Shown one piece after another: positions 18,548-23,200 of a stretch of 23,200 bases of DNA. Position 1 is the stretch's first letter, and every line of letters starts with the position of its first letter. A program made the translations under genes and the position numbers. Location of the stretch: positions 1 to 23,200 of IMG/VR virus record IMGVR_UViG_3300036770_002173, one strand, 5' to 3'. A model generated the notes under the pieces. It saw only the letters and a list, made by a program, of their open reading frames with translations, was not told the DNA's origin and did no database searches. The DNA is from a virus.

Positions 18548-19704
18548 TATAAATCTGCCTTGGGTTTTAACACTTTGCTTAGTGCTTGACGTTCTATTAT
18601 TTGCTCACCATTAATAGTGTTTACAGTATCGTTATTAATAAATCCAAGCCTATGAGTATTTCTGTTGTTGCTATTAGTCAAGGTATGTCGTACAGCATCT
18701 TCACTTCTTACCCATCGTTGCCCATCAAATCTAAATAATCTATTAGGTAAAAAATCTGTTCTTAAGAAATAATCATTAATCATAGCATTCACTGGAAAAA
18801 TAGTTCCGTGGCCAAAGTCGTAGCCATTCGGAGGAAAGCCATCTCCAATTAAATGTCCTGCGTATCCAGGTCTAGTAGCACGCCCATAAATTCTACTAGC
18901 ATCTAATCCAGTACTACTAGCATCGATGTCCATTTGATCAGCAGTTTCAATTATAGGGCTTCCAGTGTTGGGGTCTATTGCTAGAGTAAAATACTGTCTT
19001 GTTTCATATCCACTCATTGGAGCATCTGCTTCAGCTTGATTTAGTATAGCATTATTAATTTCAAGTTCCTGACTTTTTGTACTTAATAATTCTCTAAGTG
19101 TTTGATCAGTATTTTCACCAGCAGGTTTGTCTAGTATATCAGCAAATGCCTGACTATCTGTTATTTTCTTTAATTTTATTCTATATAAATGTGGCCACCA
19201 AGTTTGGCTAAAACCTTCGCTGGCACGACTAACATCTTCTATGACAAAATATCTTGGCAATGCAAGACTATAATCATTAAGAGCGAACTCGTCAACTAGG
19301 TGAGGAAGTTCGAAAACATCTCCACTTATAGGTTTACGACCTACAGTTCTAATCCAATCATTAATATGAACAGTGGCGAATATGGTATCATTGTCAATAA
19401 AAAGTCCAAACTGGCTAAGATTAAAATCTAAATTTTGAACTTGGTAATGACCTCTGATTCTATAAATGCTAGGGTCATATTTTCGATCACGGTTTTCCAG
19501 TAGTAACAAATCTTGAATATTTGTTTCTTTTAGTTCAGCATAATGTGGTTGATCTGCTGTGGCATTTTCTGGACTCGTGTTCACACCAAGGTATTTGTGT
19601 AGATAAAAATCAGTACCACCAATCTGGAACATTTCACTGATCTGACGATCAATAAATTTAAAGTCGTATCCACGTTCTGGACGATATAGGCTCAAGCGAG
19701 GCAT
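18547..19704 (-). CDS. gp14: Neck protein, T4 gp14-like
   Basis: 385 residues versus 256 in T4. The N-terminus MPRLSLYRPERGYDFKFIDR, then ISEMFQIGGTDFYLHKYLG, corresponds to the T4 ADRLVAEMIQMRGVEAYYIPR segment and is typical of marine myovirus gp14. FELPHLVDEFALND and PRYFVIEDVSRASEGFSQTW follow, with a C-terminal LFRFDGQRWVRSEDAVRHTL. With gp13 it forms the neck to which the finished tail joins. ATG 19704 has no Shine-Dalgarno sequence, and a GATAAATA box sits only 4 bases upstream, so a late transcript could be leaderless. It is the first gene of a leftward operon with gp15 and the Nudix gene and diverges from gp13, unlike T4, where 13, 14 and 15 run in one direction. Confidence 0.8.
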   Translation of the reverse strand: MPRLSLYRPERGYDFKFIDRQISEMFQIGGTDFYLHKYLGVNTSPENATADQPHYAELKETNIQDLLLLENRDRKYDPSIYRIRGHYQVQNLDFNLSQFGLFIDNDTIFATVHINDWIRTVGRKPISGDVFELPHLVDEFALNDYSLALPRYFVIEDVSRASEGFSQTWWPHLYRIKLKKITDSQAFADILDKPAGENTDQTLRELLSTKSQELEINNAILNQAEADAPMSGYETRQYFTLAIDPNTGSPIIETADQMDIDASSTGLDASRIYGRATRPGYAGHLIGDGFPPNGYDFGHGTIFPVNAMINDYFLRTDFLPNRLFRFDGQRWVRSEDAVRHTLTNSNNRNTHRLGFINNDTVNTINGEQIIERQALSKVLKPKADL

Positions 19705-19708
19705 AGTG

Positions 19709-19728
19709 TATTTATCGGCTGATAAATA
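19709..19728. promoter_or_regulatory. Palindromic divergent late-promoter-like boxes between gp14 and gp13
   Basis: TATTTATC (19709-19716), GGCT and GATAAATA (19721-19728) form a perfect 8-base inverted repeat. Read outward, each strand presents GATAAATA, one base from the T4 late motif TATAAATA. One box points at gp14 (4 bases before its ATG), the other at gp13 (6 bases before its AGGAG). Because it is a palindrome it could also act as a hairpin or an operator. Confidence 0.55.
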
Positions 19729-19745
19729 ACTTGCAGGAGCCCAAA

Positions 19746-20516
19746 ATGTCAGAAAAAACTACTATCTTACTAGAGCGTGAAAAAGTATATAATTATTGTA
19801 AAACTATGCTGGGTGATGGTATGGTTGATGTAGAACTTGACCCAAGTCACTATGAAATAGCCCTAGATCGTGCTATTGCCAAGTATCGTCAAAAAAGCCC
19901 TAATGCTGTAGAAGAATCGTACTATTTTTTAGAACTTAAAGAAGATACCAACGACTATAGATTGCCTAAAGAAATTATTGAAGTACGTAGTATATTTCGT
20001 CGTACTATAGGTAGTCGTACAGCAGGTGGTAGTGGTGGCACACAGTTTGAACCATTCAATCTAGCCTATACAAATACATATCTATTGAATAGTACTATGC
20101 TAGGAGGTATAGCAACATACGATATGTTTGCTCAATATCAAGAATTAGTAGGACGTATGTTTGGTGCTTTTATTGAATTTCAATGGATACCAACTACACA
20201 TACTTTACGTATTCTTCAAAGACCTTATAGTGAAGGTGAGCAAGTATTGATCAGAGGTTATAATTATAGGCCTGATTATATCTTACTACAGGATCAATAT
20301 GCAGCACCATGGTTTAAAGATTACTCTCTGGCCAATTGTAAAATGATGTTAGGGGAGGCTAGAGGAAAGTTTAGTCAAATAGCAGGCCCTGGTGGTGCTG
20401 GTGGGCTAAACGGATCTGATCTCAAAGCAGCAGCCAAAGAAGAAATAGAGAAATTGGAAAAAGAGATAGACACCTACGTAGCCGGTGGCACAGGATATAC
20501 TTTTATTATCGGATAA
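19746..20516 (+). CDS. gp13: Neck protein, T4 gp13-like
   Basis: 256 residues from ATG 19746, chosen because AGGAG (19735-19739) lies 6 bases upstream; a TTG at 19731 would add five residues but overlaps that site. The N-terminus (EREKVYNYCKTMLGDGMVDV, then ELDPSHYEIALDRAIAKY) matches the T4 gp13 opening ([20 protein letters not shown]). The C-terminal part WFKDYSLANCKMMLGEARGK, then LNGSDLKAAAKEEIEKLEKE, matches T4's WVKDYATALAKELNG...DGQRLIEEARLEKEAL. It is somewhat shorter than T4 gp13 (309). Role: neck assembly at the portal with gp14, preparing the head for tail attachment. A short gap with a sigma70-like promoter separates it from the kinase gene. Confidence 0.85.
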   Translation: MSEKTTILLEREKVYNYCKTMLGDGMVDVELDPSHYEIALDRAIAKYRQKSPNAVEESYYFLELKEDTNDYRLPKEIIEVRSIFRRTIGSRTAGGSGGTQFEPFNLAYTNTYLLNSTMLGGIATYDMFAQYQELVGRMFGAFIEFQWIPTTHTLRILQRPYSEGEQVLIRGYNYRPDYILLQDQYAAPWFKDYSLANCKMMLGEARGKFSQIAGPGGAGGLNGSDLKAAAKEEIEKLEKEIDTYVAGGTGYTFIIG

Positions 20517-20518
20517 AC

Positions 20519-20547
20519 TTGACTTTGCCTATTAATTCAAATATTAT
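20519..20547 (+). promoter_or_regulatory. Sigma70-like promoter for the dNMP kinase gene
   Basis: TTGACT (20519-20524) and TATTAT (20542-20547) each match the housekeeping consensus at five of six positions, with the ideal 17-base spacer. Transcription would start near 20554, just at the AAAGGAG ribosome site. It lies in the short gap after gp13. Confidence 0.6.
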
Positions 20548-20566
20548 ACACAAAAAGGAGTATACT

Positions 20567-21235
20567 ATGATTGTGGGTATTTGCGGTCTTATTGGTAGTG
20601 GCAAAGATACTATTGCTGACTATCTAGTTAATTTCCATGAGTTTCGTAGAGAAAGTTTTGCTCGTAGTTTGAAAGATGCTGTAGCCGCTGTGTTTGGTTG
20701 GGATAGGGATATGTTGGAAGGCCGTACCAAACAGAGTAGAGAATGGCGTGAGCAAGTAGATTTTTGGTGGAGTAGCCGGTTAGGTATGAAAATCACTCCA
20801 CGTTGGGTACTACAGAATTGGGGTACAGAAGTTTGTCGCCAAGGATTTCATGATGATATTTGGATCGCCAGTCTTGAAAATAAGTTAAGGAACAGCAACG
20901 ATAGCGTGGTTATTAGCGATTGTAGATTCCCTAATGAGATAGGTGCCATTAAGAAAAACGATGGTATTATTATATGGGTACAAAGGGGCAATTTACCTGA
21001 TTGGTACGATACTGCGGTTGATGCTAATCTAGGGAACAAACGTGCCTTAAAAATTATGACAGATATAGGTATTCACCCCAGCGAGTGGAAATGGATCGGT
21101 ACAAATTTTGATCTAGTATTGGATAATAATCATAGTTTAGATGACTTATATAATAAAATAGAAACACTAGTAATTAATAAACCTTCTTTGAATATGGATA
21201 ATAAGGTGGCGTATTTATATAATACAAGCGCCTAG
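20567..21235 (+). CDS. Deoxynucleoside monophosphate kinase, T4 gp1-like
   Basis: 222 residues from ATG 20567, chosen because AAAGGAG (20554-20560) is 6 bases upstream; a TTG at 20519 would add 16 residues but has no site and lies in the promoter. The P-loop is G7-LIG-S-G12-K13-D14-T15, as in the T4 gp1 segment GVKRSGKDTTADF. SFARSLKDAVAAVFGWDRDM is the likely nucleotide-binding helix. WVLQNWGTEVCRQGFHDDIW and VVISDCRFPNE follow, again as in gp1 relatives. The enzyme would phosphorylate dNMPs to dNDPs for phage DNA synthesis. The last 20 or so residues look like a loose tail. It is an early-type metabolic gene between two late structural genes and has its own promoter. Confidence 0.8.
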   Translation: MIVGICGLIGSGKDTIADYLVNFHEFRRESFARSLKDAVAAVFGWDRDMLEGRTKQSREWREQVDFWWSSRLGMKITPRWVLQNWGTEVCRQGFHDDIWIASLENKLRNSNDSVVISDCRFPNEIGAIKKNDGIIIWVQRGNLPDWYDTAVDANLGNKRALKIMTDIGIHPSEWKWIGTNFDLVLDNNHSLDDLYNKIETLVINKPSLNMDNKVAYLYNTSA

Positions 21236-21281
21236 AATGTAGATTTTTCCTTTATCAACTTGGTATTTTTTGCTCAAGTGT

Positions 21282-21289
21282 GCTAAATA
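21282..21289 (+). promoter_or_regulatory. Late-promoter-like box upstream of the tail sheath gene
   Basis: GCTAAATA matches the core TAAATA of the T4 late motif and lies 29 bases before the sheath ATG, with the ribosome site in between. No sigma70-like -35 element is evident at the right distance. The position fits a gp55-type late promoter giving a leader of about 25 bases. Confidence 0.5.
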
Positions 21290-21297
21290 CTAGAGTA

Positions 21298-21314
21298 AGA
21301 TTTAGGAGAAATCT
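21298..21314 (+). promoter_or_regulatory. Leader hairpin presenting the Shine-Dalgarno sequence in its loop
   Basis: AGATTT (21298-21303) and AAATCT (21309-21314) are perfect inverted repeats, and the 5-base loop is AGGAG, the ribosome site of the sheath gene, 10 bases before ATG 21319. The stem is AT-rich and weak, so it may expose rather than block the site. Confidence 0.5.
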
Positions 21315-21318
21315 AACA

Positions 21319-23200
21319 ATGGCACAACTTAATTCACCTGGTGTAACAGTCACCGTTGTTGACGAGAGTTTTTATACTCCAGCCGCACCAAGCACAGTAC
21401 CTTTAATTGTAATAGCAACAGAAGAAAACAAACCTAACGGTGCAAACACCGGAATAGCACCTGGAACGCTTAAAGCCAATGCAGGGTTAGCATATTTGAT
21501 AACAAGTCAAAGAGATCTTTCAGAAACTTTTGGTATTGCCAGTTTCAAGACTGATGCAAATAATAACCCTATCCATGCTGGCGAGCAGAATGAATATGGT
21601 CTTCATGCAGCCTATAGTTTCTTAGGTGTCAGTAATAGAGCATATGTTGTAAGAGCAGATGTTGATCTAGGAGCAATTAATGCTAGATCTGAAGTTCCTA
21701 AAGCTCCACCAGTAAATAGTACATATTGGCTTGACATAGGTCAAAGTGATTGGGGAATTTTTGAATGGAATGGAGATCCTAAAGGAACTGGTAAAGGTCA
21801 GACATTTACTAAAAAAACAGTTACAGTAATAAATGATCCTGCAAAGGTAGTTGATTTTGCTAATGGTGATTATACTCCTAAATCAAGTGTTGGTGCTGTT
21901 GGCGACTATGCTGTTGTTTCTTTAATGAATCTTGATACGACCTATAGTGATCCGGATGGAATATGGTTCAAGAGTCCTGGTAATAGTTTTAGTGTAAATG
22001 CAGGTGATTGGGTACTAGTAGGTAGCCAAGAATGGAAAGATAGTTGGCCAATTCAAATATCAACAAAAGCTAATATAGCCAGTGCTGATACCAAAACTTT
22101 AGTTTTTGATGCTGATGGAATTTCAGGATTTGAGACTATAACTTTATCAGGCACAACTGCTGCTGTATTAGCAGCACAGATTAATTCAACAAGTACTACA
22201 ATGAAAGCTAGTGTTACAAAGAATGGAAGACTGGCATTATATTGTAGTTCAAACATTAGGTCAATTACTATTGATTCATCAAGCACAGCACTAGCAGATT
22301 TGGGAATATCGTCTGGAACATTTTATGAACCAGCACTTAATACATCAAAACATACTAGTGTGCCTACATTTAAGACAACAGATACATATCCAAGACCAAC
22401 AGGTAGTGTATGGTTAAAGACTACAGAACCAGGTGGTGGCGCAAAATTAGCCTTAAAGAAATATAATTCAGATAGCAAATCTTGGGAATCTATTACAGTT
22501 CCTATGCATAATTTTAATAATCAAGCTATTTTTGATTTAGATAAATCAGGCGGTGTAAATATTCCAGTAGGAGCAGTTTATGCGAAATTGAATCCTGATG
22601 AATTAAGTCAAACAGTATTTGGAACTAATGCTATTGATCTAGCCAAAGTTTTACTTCTCAGAAAAAGAGCAAGTGGATCAACAAAGGCAAGTAGTGTAAA
22701 AGTTACTAATACCACATTCACGCCTGGAACTCAAACCTTTCAAATTACTGAGTCAACTGCTGGTAATGTTAGTTTATCAACTTTAGTGACTGTTACAGTA
22801 ACCTTAGTAGGTAGTACTGAAGACGCAGATATCATTGCTGGAGCAATTAATAGTGTTGGATTGGTAAATGTAAGATGTGAAGTTGATGCACAAAATAGAG
22901 TTAATATCTATCATAAACTAGGTGGGGAAATAAGACTTATAGATAGTAATGGCGGTGTACTTTCTGATTTATTCGGAAATGAACCTAATCCTAATTTATA
23001 CCCCAATATTGGCCCAGTTTATGATTACACAATTTCCTTATGGGAGCCATTGAGGTTCACTGCTAGTGCAGACGCCCCAACAAGTTTAACAGATGATGGC
23101 ACTTTGTGGTATAGCAGTATTGTAGATGAAGTAGACATTATGATTCATAATGGTACTACATGGGTAGGATACAAATCATCTTTAAACACATCATTTTCAG
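21319..23200 (+). CDS. gp18: Tail sheath protein, T4 gp18-like (3' partial)
   Basis: 627 codons are visible and the frame is open to the window end. The N-terminus MAQLNSPGVTVTVVDESFYT is the usual sheath opening (SPGV/I). LITSQRDLSETFG, NEYGLHAAYSFLGVSNRAYV and VRADVDLGAINARSE correspond to the T4 segment with NTFG and GNDLRVVRAV. STYWLDIGQSDWGIFEWNGD, LWYSSIVDEVDIMIHNGTTW and VGYKSSL look like marine myovirus sheaths. The C-terminal domain that carries the subunit-joining arms is not yet reached. Two internal stretches (residues about 258-335 and 457-553) look like copies of one small domain. AGGAG 21304-21308 fixes the start. It forms the contractile sheath, whose head-proximal end is capped by gp15, encoded nearby on the other strand. 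Confidence 0.9.
   Translation, partial: MAQLNSPGVTVTVVDESFYTPAAPSTVPLIVIATEENKPNGANTGIAPGTLKANAGLAYLITSQRDLSETFGIASFKTDANNNPIHAGEQNEYGLHAAYSFLGVSNRAYVVRADVDLGAINARSEVPKAPPVNSTYWLDIGQSDWGIFEWNGDPKGTGKGQTFTKKTVTVINDPAKVVDFANGDYTPKSSVGAVGDYAVVSLMNLDTTYSDPDGIWFKSPGNSFSVNAGDWVLVGSQEWKDSWPIQISTKANIASADTKTLVFDADGISGFETITLSGTTAAVLAAQINSTSTTMKASVTKNGRLALYCSSNIRSITIDSSSTALADLGISSGTFYEPALNTSKHTSVPTFKTTDTYPRPTGSVWLKTTEPGGGAKLALKKYNSDSKSWESITVPMHNFNNQAIFDLDKSGGVNIPVGAVYAKLNPDELSQTVFGTNAIDLAKVLLLRKRASGSTKASSVKVTNTTFTPGTQTFQITESTAGNVSLSTLVTVTVTLVGSTEDADIIAGAINSVGLVNVRCEVDAQNRVNIYHKLGGEIRLIDSNGGVLSDLFGNEPNPNLYPNIGPVYDYTISLWEPLRFTASADAPTSLTDDGTLWYSSIVDEVDIMIHNGTTWVGYKSSLNTSFS

Noticed and set aside
19731-19733. 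TTG start for gp13
   Set aside because: The AGGAG site lies downstream of it and is well spaced for ATG 19746.
20519-20521. TTG start for the dNMP kinase
   Set aside because: It is part of the -35 element TTGACT and has no ribosome site; ATG 20567 has AAAGGAG at good spacing, and the P-loop domain begins right there.
22053-22286. Minus-strand 77-codon open frame inside the sheath gene
   Set aside because: It lies opposite well-conserved sheath coding sequence and has no recognisable product.

Overview
The window looks like part of the virion-structure region of a T4-like (contractile-tailed) phage, probably marine. The DNA is AT-rich. Homologues of T4 gp13, gp14, gp15 and gp18 are recognisable, and their wording resembles that of marine myoviruses (cyanophage or pelagiphage type) more than T4 itself. 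The host cannot be named from the sequence. Genes are tightly packed: no stretch longer than about 85 bases lies outside a gene.

Bases 1-10617 are one open frame. It is the 3' part of a giant fibre gene whose true start lies before the window; at least 3,538 residues are visible. About 2,200 residues are Gly-X-Gln triplets (mostly Gly-Val-Gln). These linkers join 18 small folded modules, 17 of which resemble carbohydrate-binding module family 5/12 (chitin-binding type 3). A second fibre-like protein (10632-13658) follows. It shares two kinds of beta module with the giant protein and ends in a C1q/TNF-like jelly roll. Together they look like a host-adhesion apparatus.

Bases 13661-16488 carry a consensus sigma70-type promoter and three coupled genes: a DUF4422 glycosyltransferase-like protein, a TPR plus FkbM-type methyltransferase fusion, and a GT-A (family 2-like) glycosyltransferase. 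They may decorate the virion fibres or the host surface.

Bases 16485-19704 are a leftward run: gp14 (neck), gp15 (tail completion/sheath stabiliser, with a large C-terminal extension) and a Nudix hydrolase, coupled by overlaps. A 41-base divergent region separates it from rightward gp13. That region contains a perfect palindrome made of two GATAAATA boxes, close to the T4 late-promoter motif TATAAATA. A T4 gp1-like deoxynucleoside monophosphate kinase with its own sigma70-like promoter follows, then the tail sheath gene gp18, which runs off the window end. gp18 is preceded by a TAAATA box and a hairpin that holds the Shine-Dalgarno sequence in its loop.

The sequence suggests two control regimes interleaved in one region: late boxes at structural genes, and host-type sigma70 promoters at the sugar-modification and nucleotide-metabolism genes.
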